A stretch of DNA of 64,000 nucleotides from Trichoplax sp. H2. Taxonomy: Eukaryota > Placozoa > Uniplacotomia > Trichoplacea. The stretch covers positions 123,852-187,851 of the forward strand of contig NOWV01000149.1 in the NCBI GenBank assembly GCA_003344405.1, written 5' to 3'. Shown here in pieces: positions 1 through 11,855 of the stretch (positions within the stretch are counted from its first letter, which is position 1; each line of letters opens with the position of its first letter). The notes below the pieces were generated by a model that was not told the DNA's origin, made no database searches, and saw only the letters and a program-made list of their open reading frames with translations. The position numbers and the translations under genes are program-made.

Positions 1-1530
1 TTGTAAATACTGACCAGGAAGGCAGGTATTTAAACATTGTGCTTCTGGTATCTGACCCCATGATTGGTTAGCGTTCCAAATTATACTAGCTATATTAATC
101 AATAAACCACGTCTTTGATTCTAATAGCAAATTATAACAGGTTTTGTAGCTTTATCTAATGTTTCTGTCTCTCTTTTTAAGTTAACAATATCAATTGAGG
201 GTATGCTGGGTGTATTTTCGCAAATAGAAAAGAATGACTAGAGATTCCTTTAAATTGGATAGATTGTAATATGCCATTGAATTAATGATGATTTAATGTT
301 AGATTTTCAAGTCTTGAACAATATATTGCATTACAGTTTGATATACGACCTAATGAATGTACTAATGCTAAAACAGCATCCATGAAAAATATTGAGTGAG
401 CATCAATCTTGTAAAACTGATGGGAATATTGAGTTTTCCAACTGATGTCAAGTCCGTAATTTGCAATAAAGCTGACATTATTAAAAACCAATTTTTATGA
501 ATATTTGACGCCATGCTTTTGTAAACCAAATATTTTGAATGTAATTCCATAAATCGAGTTCAATTAAAAAGGTTTTGTATTTGTGAATTTCATTTGAATT
601 AAATGCAACAGCGAGAGCTCCTTCAAGTATATCAGCGCTTATAGAATAAATTGACCGTGATATTAATCATTCTACCAAGCCAATCCATGTTTTCCATCTA
701 AATTTTGACTTTCGGCTTGTTTCAATAACTAGTATAAATAATGTGTATTGCCAAGAAGTAAGACGATTGGTGATTGAGATTGATTTTGTAGTTTCACTAT
801 AATACATTTTATATCTGAATGTTTAGATTTATCTCGAATAAAGAATATTTGATTGGAGCATAAATGATTTTGTTGTAAAACTAACTTAGTTTCATGGATG
901 TTATTTTTAGTAACTGTATCGCCAGCAACGGCGATTGTAATCCAATTCTATTTGAAATAGTTTATAACTTCGGGCAAGACATACCTATCAAAGTAGTCGG
1001 GAATTGAGGTACGATAAAGATACAGATCACAATTGAACTTGGTACCACTAATATAATTATTGGATATTTACGGAATTTTTAATAAATTCGTACAATTTGC
1101 AATGGAAAGGGTAGTATTTAGTGACTATGCGCCAATAATCGAAATTATGGATGGATTAATGATTAGACTTTAAATGACGAAAATACTTGAATATGTCGAT
1201 GTTTTATTATCAATATAGCATTGATGATTAAATAATATTGCGGATGATTGATAACGGTAAACTTGTAAAAATTGAGTAAAGAAGAATTTAAGGTGATGTT
1301 AAAAGATGAAGATGAATCAATTAATGTCCTTTCGATATTCATATCGAGCAGTAGATGTGTATTTTGATTACTAATAGATCGATGGCATAAATTGCTGCCT
1401 GTGCTAGTTGAATATCTTTCTAGATAAACTTGATGGAGTGATTAGAATTGCCAGATTGCTGCATAGAATTGAGCATGACATTAGGAAAATTATAGGAATC
1501 TGGAATTTTTCGGTGCTATTGTAAATTGGT
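1..1530 (-). pseudogene. Decayed class C GPCR, ligand domain and start of cysteine-rich domain; runs off left edge
   Basis: Read on the minus strand, pieces of the receptor family appear in order but in changing frames. Near 1386-1423 there is KDIQLAQAAIYAI, matching the IQLTQAMIYAI helix of the intact genes, and an in-frame TAG precedes it. Near 490-545 is NIWFTKAWRQIF, the counterpart of NPWFMKLWRKKL. Near 300-385 is MDAVLALVHSLG followed by two cysteines. At 1-88 an open stretch carries IIWNANQSWGQIP and the first two cysteines of the cysteine-rich domain, followed by PGQYLQ. Many stops and frameshifts separate these blocks, so it cannot make a receptor. The membrane part, if any survives, lies outside the window. 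The N-terminal limit near 1530 is approximate, because the last similarity I see is a weak match to the GIFPNS region. Confidence 0.8.
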
Positions 1531-4312
1531 TGTTCTGGAGCGCTCATCATAAATCCAAACTTATCTCTTTGACAAAATATAGTCTGTAAATTCATAGTGT
1601 AATTCTTTTACTTATAGCAAGCACTGTGATTTGATGGTGAGCTTGATAATGCTGTAGCTTATTAATTTATGGTGCTAGAAAGAAATTTTGTACCCGGTAA
1701 GATTGTTACTGGAGAGAAAAAATTAAAAAGTATTCACTTCTTTAGTTTAAAATTTAGTATTAACTCGTACACAGATTATGAAAATTTTCTATATATCATC
1801 GTTACCTACTCATTATTTAAAAGAAGGGAAGAAAATTATATTCATAACACATTTCATGAACTAAATTTATAAAACCGTCTGATTGCAAGAGCATTGCAGT
1901 ACTCTAGCTAAATATCATTTTTAAAGCAGTCCAAAAATAAATTAACACTAAATCATTAAGCAAAACTACCTAAGCGTGGTCATACCACTCACTAATTGGG
2001 AATAAGGAGGAATAAGATAATTACTATTCATATATTTTTTATCAATAGCATTGATAGCTTCGTAGCTCATAATTACCGGCCATTGTAAATGATGATACCT
2101 TACGTATAACGTACCATTGGAATAAAGTTAATTACTAATTACCGTACATTTTAGGCCTTATAAAGAATATATATTGTATAAGTAGCCAGATGGCTGTAAG
2201 GATTGATAATAGTAGGATGTATCTAGTATTTATGATTCGTAATAGACTGTTAGGATAAAAATGATTAAACATCTTAACTATCGACGTACGAACATTTTCT
2301 ATCTCTATGCTATCTACTTATCGTAACGGCAGTCTACTAAAAGACTGGAAACGTATTTTCCTACGGAGGTTACCGGAATGTGAGGCAACTACGGTACTTT
2401 ACTTAGTAGTCGGTTTTGGTTGAGCTCATAGAGATAGCAGTTAATAATATATACGAAATGCAAAATAAACCAGACTGATTTTAAGATTCTAGCCTTTGTA
2501 GAAAGTAATAATTACCTACGATACTTTATTAAGAACAAATTTCAATTCAATAAAGGATTTCCTGTAGTAAATTAGCCCACAACACGAAATAGTAGAAGCA
2601 TACTAGTGATACAAATCCAATCTGGTTGGCTGATATAACTCTGATTGGAAATTACATTAGCATTATTTTCTGCATGATACGTAATAATACGGATCCCTAC
2701 TTAAAAGTTCTTATTACGAAAGTATAATATTCCGTATTATGCTATTAGAGAATCTCGCATCAAGGTGAATAAAGCAGACTAATCGAAGATATAGCTATTA
2801 TCTATACGATGACTTAGATAATAGCATAACTTCATTGATCAATATTCTGATAGCACGGATTTCTTAATAGCAAGCAACGTCTGGTAATGTTGCTACATGC
2901 GGCCGTATATAATATCATTGATGTAAAACATAGACTAGACCTTAAATTTGCTTAAGGATATCATCACGACTTAAAGGAAAATAAGATTCATCTCGTAGTA
3001 TTGGATCAATTTACACATTATTGATAATATATTTATAGCAATACCGTAAATGATGGTAATAAAAATGTTACAATATCATAAATATCGCTATCGCAACACC
3101 AGTTCGAAGAAAATAGCAGTAAAATCAACCTTATTACTGATAATAGATATTCAAATTAGGTAGATCTCCTATTAATTTTCGATGGGAGAATTATAAGTTA
3201 ATTATACAGTTATTAGGATCTAGTAAGAAAAAAGGATTTATTTGAAGACACTGCAAACTACCCTTGTGACCAAGGGCTGAATTTAAGCATTATTAGCTAC
3301 CTTTGTAAATTACTAATGTATCTTTTAGCGCAAAAATCAAAATTTGCATTATTTGCAAATCTATTCCTTACAATAACGGAGCTATGTTGCAGTTTTTCGA
3401 AATAACCTTAACAATTATCTCTCAAGTACTCCAGATAGTCAACATAATAATTACGAAATAACTCAAGAACTCTTTATTAATAATCAATAGACCTCGCTGA
3501 GTTATCTGTTGAAATAAGAACTAGAACTGTTAACCATAGATGCAGCCTATTTATACGATCTCATAAGTAGGAGAATGCTAAGTGATGATCGGTTCAGGGC
3601 AAGTCTAATCTCGTTCATCTAATATCAGCAGCGATTTGAGATAAATAACTTGTACTAACAATAATCAATTGCTATTCAGATATTTCCGTTCCATTTTTAA
3701 AGATTTCCTTATTCAAAATGCAGATATTATATGGTGTATCAATTTAATCGCAGTTTGAAAGGTTGTAGTAGTACACAATTATGGCTTATAATTTCTGATT
3801 GTGAAGCCAATTATTTTATGAACGCTAGTGTTCCATACCTAAATCTTTTATATTGCATTCTTCGTTATTTTCAATGATCGTCTTTTGTTAACTTAGACAA
3901 TCTTACTGAAATTATTTGCACTTTTAAAATAAAATATCGTGAAATATTTGTTTATGAGCTAGACCCATTACTCTATTTAGGATAGATAATAATAATAAGT
4001 AATTTGAATTCTTATTCCTATAATACATAAAGTGATCATGTATAGCTTATCTTTGACGCAAGAATTTCCAATTAATATTATAATTGAAATAGTCTAACTT
4101 AGAAAGATCACATTTATTGAACTATTAACTGTCTAAAAATCTTAAATGATATAGCGCTTCCTATCTTCATAATTAGAATAGGCAGCTAAGACCTTGATTT
4201 TACTTAGGGATTTAATTAAGTATTTACGCCAAATCATCCTAGTTGCAACCTTACTACTATAAGATTGATTGATACCCAGCATACAATATCGGAAATATGA
4301 TAGAGATTTTAC
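1531..4312. other. Intergenic, no gene recognised
   Basis: AT-rich sequence with no convincing coding similarity on either strand. The one short open frame, 1669-1872 on the plus strand, has no recognisable motif and overlaps nothing conserved. It lies between a decayed receptor and the 3' end of receptor A, so it should contain the terminator and polyadenylation region of A, but I see no decisive signal. Confidence 0.5.
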
Positions 4313-7129
4313 TTATTCGTAGCAGTCACTGTCTTTTGAAATATTGACAACAGCAATTGGTTCTGGATGCACTTGTGTTGTATTCGATCTGCGTTCTAAT
4401 AATGTTGTCATAGTTCCTGAGCTAGAGCTTGACGTAAAGAATCCATTAGATTTTGTAGACTTACCAGAACTATGAAAGGAATAATTAGTTATACTGGACA
4501 TGATTTGTTGCCGAGTATTCAATTCTGACTTATAAAAGATAATATAGAGCTTGGGAAGAAATAAACAAAGCAATGGCGAAGAACCGATGATTAAAGTAGT
4601 TATCCCTCTTACGCTATCAGCCACACTTCCGCTTACTATAAATGTAATAGGGAAGCAACAAATTCCTAAAACCACTATTAACAGCGATGATAGATAAATG
4701 TGTTTTGATTCATTGAAATTATCAGGTAATGAGCGTGCTTTAAATGCAAAGTAGACGCTAAGTAGTCCTAAAACAGCCATCCACGTTAATAAGTTGATAT
4801 CGAAATAGAAATTGTCAACATGACATAATATTTCCACTTGGTTATCATATGTGCGCTGCATTTTAATATTAATAGGTTTGGAAATAACTAAGCAAAGTAA
4901 AATTCCATTGACTACTAGTATAATGGTAAAAATAAAAGTAAATTGACTTCTATTCTTTGTTAAATGTGCCAGTTTTGCCCTCTTATTAACCGGATTGTGA
5001 AATATCGTAGAAACTTGATTTGTTTTACAAAGTATGGTTGCATAAACACCTATAACAAATGTGGTTATCATAAATATCCGTGTATAACAAATGGCTATGG
5101 TTGGCTGGGCTAGGAATAGAAAAGAAGCTGGTACACCTAATGCGTGAAAAAATAGCAATAAGCTAGTGAGTTTAAAATTAGAACCTTTAACGATTGGAGT
5201 ATTGCGCTTAATAATGATGACCGTCCATATGACGATTAAAAGGACAAAATATATCGTTACTATGATAAAATAAATGATTTTCATCGGTCTTCCATATCGC
5301 GCTTGGACTAATGGCAATGGTACACACTGTGTATTATTATGATTTGGATTGGTTAAATTTGGACACTGTGAGCAATAAAGAGAATTCATTTTATTCGTGA
5401 TGCTATGCCCCTGACATTTCTTACAAGTCCAGCAGCAAGATAATTGACTCTGATGAATTTCTAAACCTTGATACATATGATAGCCGGGAAGGCAATCTGC
5501 GGAACATCGTGATACAGGTATTTGAGTCCAAGGCTTATTTCCATTCCAAATGATTTTGTTGTCACTAATTAATAAGCCACTTTTCCTGTCCCATGAACCA
5601 ATTACAACTGCTCTTATTCTACTGTGTCCTTTTACCAATATTCTTTGCAAATTGACAATATCAAGAAGTGAATCTGTGTTTCCATCTGATCTAAAAGTAA
5701 ATGCATAGCTTGATTTGCTAGCGAAATGAACACGACCTAAAATATCGTTGAAAAGCTCTCTGTCCAGGCTAGATGTTTGCGTTAGTGAGCAATGAGTATA
5801 ATTACAGCCTAATAAACTATGCAAAGCATGGCCGTAAGCCAAGACTGCATCCATAACGAAGACTGCTTTAAAGCTTGGAGAATAGAATGAATTTCCCAAC
5901 GATCTTTTCCATTCTCCATTTAATGTGCAATTGGCAACAGTTTTATCTACATCTAAACCTAATTCTGTTAACTTTTTCCGCCATAATTTCATAAACCACG
6001 GGTTGCCTAAATTATTGCAGAAATTGAGTTGGTGTAAATATTCGTCAAATCCTTTTATAGATTGACTATTGAAAGCAATACCAATAGCACCGCCAATAAT
6101 GCGATAATCAATTTGTTGAATTTTTCTTGATGTTAGCCAAGTATAGGAACCAATAAATGTTTTACCGGTCAAATTTTGAGCTTGTGCTTCCAATAAGAAG
6201 CTGTAGATAGTAGTTTCCTTGCCAAGAAGAACGATAGCTTGAGCTCGAGACTGATATTTTAGTTTCGATACAACGTTAGCGATTGCTTCCAGAGTAGCAT
6301 TGTTTCCTAGTCGATAGATTTCTTCGTAGCATATTAAATGTTTATTTTGAGCTTCACTTTTGCTAGATTGAATCATTTCGAAAGTTGATTTGTCTGTGAG
6401 AACAAAAGAAATCCAATTCCATTTAAAATAATTGATAATATCAAATATATTTTTAATTTGAGTAGTAGAGGATATAGATGTGCGATAGAAATATGAAAAC
6501 ACTTTACGGTTATTTAATAATTTGTCAAAAGAAAAGTAACTAATCTGTGGTATCTTTAAACTGCTAGTCAATGCTGCCGTAGAAATGGTAATATCTTCAT
6601 TTTTTGCACCGATTAAGCCAACTATAGGTGACGAATTTGTATAAGGACTAATTCTAGATTGCGTAACATTGTTGTCAGTAAACTCTAAATTACACCGCAA
6701 CTGTGGGAAGTTTCGCCTCTCAGATAGTATTAAATTAGAGGCTACATTTTGTAAGACTACAGTACGATTTTCACAGGAATCGATGATTTTCCAGCCAATT
6801 TTAATGCCTGGTAATAAATAAGGATTGTTATTGATAAACTTATCAATAGCATAAATCATAGCTTGAGTCAACTGTACATTTTCCGGGTTTAAGTTATAGC
6901 ATTGTCTGGTTAAAGGATCATATCGGCCGGAATTGGGAAAAATTCCCTGCAATAGAAATTGTCCTGATTTTGTGGCTACCATAGTTGCTGTAGTAGGCTT
7001 GAAGAGTGACAAGATTGCCAAATAGTGCAGTAACAGGCTAATGAGAATAGTAGTCATAGCACTAAAATACTGATATTTCATGGTTAAATTTCCACGGAAA
7101 AGTAAAATTATTTCGTTAAAATTGATCAA
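4313..7129 (-). CDS. Receptor A: class C (metabotropic glutamate-like) GPCR, intact and intronless
   Basis: A cell-surface receptor of 938 residues, complete in one exon. A hydrophobic signal segment at residues 25-43 follows a second Met at residue 17 (codon at 7081). That Met gives a more ordinary signal peptide and may be the true start; I kept the longest frame. The Venus-flytrap ligand domain covers about residues 52-520 (QAMIYAIDKF, IPQISYFSFD, FIGSYTW, NPWF). The cysteine-rich domain is at about 540-602 with nine Cys, including CCWTCKKC. Seven membrane helices lie at about 612-868, with TPIVKGSN in loop 1, CKTNQV after helix 3, SLPDNFNESK in loop 3 and FLPKLYII in helix 7. The tail is about 70 residues and Ser-rich. 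By hand alignment it alone keeps a Lys (in SFKAVF) where mGluR1 has Lys409, but the other glutamate contacts are missing. Ligand unknown. Confidence 0.93.
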   Translation of the reverse strand: MINFNEIILLFRGNLTMKYQYFSAMTTILISLLLHYLAILSLFKPTTATMVATKSGQFLLQGIFPNSGRYDPLTRQCYNLNPENVQLTQAMIYAIDKFINNNPYLLPGIKIGWKIIDSCENRTVVLQNVASNLILSERRNFPQLRCNLEFTDNNVTQSRISPYTNSSPIVGLIGAKNEDITISTAALTSSLKIPQISYFSFDKLLNNRKVFSYFYRTSISSTTQIKNIFDIINYFKWNWISFVLTDKSTFEMIQSSKSEAQNKHLICYEEIYRLGNNATLEAIANVVSKLKYQSRAQAIVLLGKETTIYSFLLEAQAQNLTGKTFIGSYTWLTSRKIQQIDYRIIGGAIGIAFNSQSIKGFDEYLHQLNFCNNLGNPWFMKLWRKKLTELGLDVDKTVANCTLNGEWKRSLGNSFYSPSFKAVFVMDAVLAYGHALHSLLGCNYTHCSLTQTSSLDRELFNDILGRVHFASKSSYAFTFRSDGNTDSLLDIVNLQRILVKGHSRIRAVVIGSWDRKSGLLISDNKIIWNGNKPWTQIPVSRCSADCLPGYHMYQGLEIHQSQLSCCWTCKKCQGHSITNKMNSLYCSQCPNLTNPNHNNTQCVPLPLVQARYGRPMKIIYFIIVTIYFVLLIVIWTVIIIKRNTPIVKGSNFKLTSLLLFFHALGVPASFLFLAQPTIAICYTRIFMITTFVIGVYATILCKTNQVSTIFHNPVNKRAKLAHLTKNRSQFTFIFTIILVVNGILLCLVISKPINIKMQRTYDNQVEILCHVDNFYFDINLLTWMAVLGLLSVYFAFKARSLPDNFNESKHIYLSSLLIVVLGICCFPITFIVSGSVADSVRGITTLIIGSSPLLCLFLPKLYIIFYKSELNTRQQIMSSITNYSFHSSGKSTKSNGFFTSSSSSGTMTTLLERRSNTTQVHPEPIAVVNISKDSDCYE

Positions 7130-9505
7130 TCGATCTTGTCCTTGTATTAACCTCGGTTATAAATGACACTTTAATTTGAATAGCGGAAATAAAAATTCTC
7201 TTGCAAATTAATGGTTGATTTTTTACATAACTTGCCCAATAATTAACACCTGCTCAAATAATTCAACACTTCTAATTCTAAATTGGTGTTAATGACAAAA
7301 TTAATATTAACAAAGAAAACTTCGATAGTGGTGAACAGTATTTTTATAACATTGTTATAATATAATGTGAAATAGTAACTAAACAGCTATTTAAGCTATC
7401 TTAATATTACTAAATCAATTTTTTTGACAACAACATGTTTTCTTAGCATTATGAATCTGTATTTATCATTTATCAGGACTCTTATGCTTTCTGTATAACT
7501 TCGATTAACTATCACTTGTTCAAGTGTGCTCGTGCATAGGCATACGAACTCTGAAATAATACATCAGCATCTGGTTTCAATTAGTATAGAACAATCACAC
7601 AAAAAAAAGTAGTAAAAATTTAATTAGGAACTAAGTCATCAATCTACGTGATGCCATTTCGTTATGAAATAAATTTTGAATTTACCGGCACAAATTAAAA
7701 AGAGAGAGATATTTACATCGCAAATGTTGGAATATAAAATAAAATTCAACAATCTGCAAATTTATCAAAAAATTATTGTGTAATAAGATATGCTATCCAT
7801 TTGGTAATGTCAGCTGTGTCTTCTCAGTTTTAACTTTTCAATTCTATTGCCTTAACAATATCAGAATAAATAATTACTTTGATAATAGGTACAGATAATG
7901 TTCTTGGATGGAGACGATTTTTGAATTCTTTTATTGTAAATCATAGTTTGTAAGACTGGGAAATTGAATGACAGCGCAAACTAGGCAGTTTGTATAAACT
8001 TACATGAGTGTCTTCTGATTATAAGCAAATTAGAATGACAGTACCATCTCGATAGCTTATGAAAAAAGAGCGAATATCACCTGATTATAATCAAAAGAGC
8101 TTATTGTAACAACTACACCAATGCCCATACAAGAATAATAGAACATAGAAATTCTAAGTTTCATATACTCTAATATATTCGCTTCAATGCATGCAGCTAG
8201 AAAGGGAATCGAATGCAAATAGAGCAAATTTTTTTTAGCTAAAATTCATATAAAATTATAAGAACAAAGCGTCACGTAATTAGTTTCGTGGCACGGATCT
8301 TGCAAGTGCTTACTGTACAGAATAAGGAAATAATCATTTATAAGGCCAATAAACCATGTTGCACTTTCAATTATAGCTAAATCTATTTGTTAATATAGTT
8401 AACAGAGTTAATGGTATTCTAGATTTTATTATGCTTCATTTGTCAGTAAAACGTTGAAGTACGGTATTATCCTACAATTAATAGTTATAGAACTCCAGTG
8501 AACGTTGTACAATTGCCTTTAGGATAGAAAAGATTAAGCCAATAACTTAAGTATTAGAAACTTTACTTAAATGCGAAAATACCATTCATGATTTCTCTAA
8601 AGAATTGAATTCTCTTGAGGATCTATCAGGTTTCTATTACTATCCAAATTATTAAAGTCTCAGTCAAGAATTATAATTCGATCTATAGCTTTGATGTTAA
8701 GAAAGGTTTGTGCTATCAGTGACCTAAACTAATTATGTGTATAGAAAGTAATATAGGATATATACAAACAGTAATGGACAGAGCAGAAAATCCATTTACA
8801 TGCTAGCAATTATTCCAATGACTGAATAGCCGAAAAATTATAAATACTTACTACATTTTATTATCGTATTTAGTAATATTATTTTACCTGAACTTAATGA
8901 AGCACAAATTATAACTTAACTTATCTTAGTCTGTTTTAGCGACTACGGTATCAAAGAAGCTTTTATAAAATATCCACAAATAGACATCATTTGTACAGAC
9001 CTGCTAATAACGTTCTGACACCTTAAAAAGCCAATTTAATATAGCTATCTATCAAGGATCATTTTTCACATTCATTTTGAAGATATTTTCAGAAGATATA
9101 AGTCTATTTTTAAGTAGCAATTTGAATGTTGTGTATGATGTTCATGTACAGCGTAATGTAATATTCTATTAATAAAAGGCCAAATAATTTCTGTTGTTTA
9201 TCTACTAGATAATGTAGTTTCATCTCAAGGTTGCAAAGTTTTATACTTATATATGCAAATTTCAATACAGCCACAAAACTGAGCTTACAAATAATGTAAA
9301 TTAGATTGAATTGACTTAATGATTAAAATTGTTTTTAAAAATTGCGGAGAAAGTTTCCTAAATTTTCCTTTCTTCAATGCAGAATAAGAAGTAAGAATTC
9401 ATAACATGGCATACAATTTCGATGCTCTTATCTTGAGTTCGCTGTCTCTCGATTGTAACGGGATTAATCATGATAAGGCAAAATAAAATTTCATTAACCA
9501 TGGAA
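7130..9505. other. Intergenic, upstream of receptor A
   Basis: The first few hundred bases should hold the promoter and 5' leader of receptor A. I can identify no TATA box or transcription start with confidence, because TA-rich runs occur throughout. No gene or repeat was recognised in the remainder. Confidence 0.45.
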
Positions 9506-10165
9506 TCAATACATGCTATAAAAATGAACTAAGTTCCCTTTAGAATCAAAGCCGTCAGCTTGACTTGATACACCCTTAAAACGAATATGACATAAAATAG
9601 CGTTAAATTTGTTTTTATTTAACTTATTAGTTATTAATGATGGACAATGAGTAGGATTGTAACCCAACGCTTTATGCAGTGCATGACCGAAAGCTATAAC
9701 TGCATCCATAACAAATACTGCCTCATAGATGGGAGAATAAAATTTGTTACTAAATTGTGTTTTTAAAGAACTATCCAGCGTACAATTAGCCGTAATCATA
9801 TCAGCATTTAAATCCAATTCTGATAATTTTTGACGCCATAATTGCATGAACCGTGGGTTATCCAAATTATTGCAAAAATTAAGTCGGTCTAAATAGTCCC
9901 GGAAGCCTTCTAATGACCTACTACTAAAAGCAATTCCAATTACAGCGCCGAAAATGCGATAATCAATTTCTTGAATTCTTGGTGATGAAAGCCAGGTATA
10001 GGAACCAATGAAAGTATTGCCGGTTAAATTATCAGCTTGTGCTACAAGAAAAAAGCGGTAAATAGTATTTTCATTACCTAGAAGAATTGCTTTAGAGTGA
10101 GCGTTACGTTTTAATTTTAACACAACGCCAGTAATTGCTTCCTCAGTATTGTTTTAGTCAAGCTC
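9506..10165 (-). pseudogene. Class C GPCR fragment, second half of the ligand domain only
   Basis: A minus-strand open stretch of 205 codons (10123 to 9506) encodes the middle and C-terminal part of a Venus-flytrap domain: KLKRNAHSKAILLGNENTIY, NTFIGSYTWL, IGIAFSSRS, NFCNNLDNPRFMQLW, then FVMDAVIAFGHALH with two following cysteines. Homology continues upstream to about 10165, where an in-frame TAG interrupts the block matching YRLGNNATLEAIANVV of receptor A. There is no signal peptide, no N-terminal lobe, no cysteine-rich domain and no membrane helix on either side. Receptor A is its nearest relative here. The long surviving frame suggests fairly recent truncation. A secreted decoy is conceivable but unlikely without a signal peptide. 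Confidence 0.82.
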
Positions 10166-11855
10166 ATTTATTCCTTTATCACGTAACAATCAAAGGCTCA
10201 GTACAAAGCAACAGAAATTACTATTGTGTGAATATTAGTTATCACCTCTGTAAATACATTGCTCTGCACAGAGTCTACAACAAGTATAACTAGACTACTA
10301 ACAATGTTACAATTATCCCCATACCTAATAAATAAATGTTATTAACAAGTAATAAAATCTTAATTACTAATTACTAAGGCTAATGCTACAATTAATTGAC
10401 GGAGTTTTTACTCCGTCACAGTAAGTTATAATCTTTCGCAAATTTGCTGCAAGCCTGATTACAGAAGTAGCTAACAACTTTAAAAAAATAACTACGCAGT
10501 CACGATTCGGTAATACAAGGAATAGAAAGGAATACATGGAATAAGTGAAAGGTATAGACAATAATAACTATACAATTTAGAGCACTTTTAACAATTATCA
10601 AATGAGAACGAAAACAGAACAAGTAAAATGTTTTAATCATATAGTACATGTACACTGCTACACAGTTTTTGGAAATAATCATCAATTAATTAATATAATA
10701 ATGCTGCTGCTCTTAGATATCGGCATATTCTTGAATTGGATTTTTAATGAGCTAAAATTATAAATCGTACTCATAAGTTAACGGTTACTTCGTATTATAT
10801 TGTCTAGTTGAAGTTGTTAATAATATACGACAGAAATATTGCATCAAGAGACTTGATGTTCTCTTTAAAAGCACAATCATTAATTAGTGAAACAATTCCT
10901 AAGTTAAAAGACTGGATCTCTGAAACAAATTTTAAATTCAATTTTATTTTCTCTAAGAAGCAATTATAAGCCTTCAATAAAATAAATTCACGTTTCAGAT
11001 AGTACATCTATAACATAATAAGAATAAATGCTATGTTTAGTCTTCTAGGTAAGTGAGCATACTTGCGTTTATCAAATTGATTTCGTACACTCATATAAGT
11101 CTTTAACCTTTACCTAGTAGTTAGAGCCTTGAAATAAATAGCTAGTACGTCAAGCTGGCTTCAATGGCAACTGTACGCTATGAGGAAAATTCTTACCGAA
11201 TTGGAATTGATTAAATGATATAACACTGTCTTACAAGCATATTACATTACAAATTTCATATTCTTTAAATGTGAACAGTAAATTATTAAATGATAATTTT
11301 CAGCTTAAGGGATAATTAATTGTCGATCCTTCGCTAAACTGAAGGAATTGCGGTTTGCTTATGGGATGATGAACGCAATTTCCGCTATACATACTTCATT
11401 GTTTCAAAATGAGCTTTCGCTATTGCTATTTAGCTTCATTAATGTGCATTTACAAGAATATTAATTAATTCAGTTTTGGTTACAGTAGCATATTTATTTA
11501 AGTATCAATCTGCATAACACCTATATATTAGAAGTTAATGATAAAATGTTTACCTCAATACTTCGTTGTGGTATGTAATTCCTTGCCATGTATTAATTAT
11601 CGGCCATTTACTTTATTTGTAAGAAAATTATCCCACTCATTGGTTGGAGTGATCTGCTATTCGTAAAATTTTAATATTATTAAGATAAAAAACGGAATGG
11701 GTAAGGATTATAGAAATTGCAGCTCAAACTTTAGCTCTACAGAACTTTTCAGAAAATTTCTAGCTAATCTTCTTTAATAACGGTAGAAGAGTTTCGAAAA
11801 CGTCAGAATAATGTATAGATAATGGTCGAGTTATGATTTGATGACGAGAAAATTG
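10166..11855. other. Intergenic, no gene recognised
   Basis: Three short minus-strand frames of 61-67 codons (10367-10561, 10500-10685, 10804-11007) show no family resemblance and no conserved motif, so I regard them as chance. The right-hand end is the 3' flank of receptor B. Confidence 0.45.

Noticed and set aside
8884-8913. Plus-strand LPELNEAQII, resembling the loop-3 motif LPDNFNEAKFI
   Set aside because: A residue is missing within the motif, no neighbouring receptor motif is found on that strand, and all other receptor sequence is on the minus strand. Probably chance.
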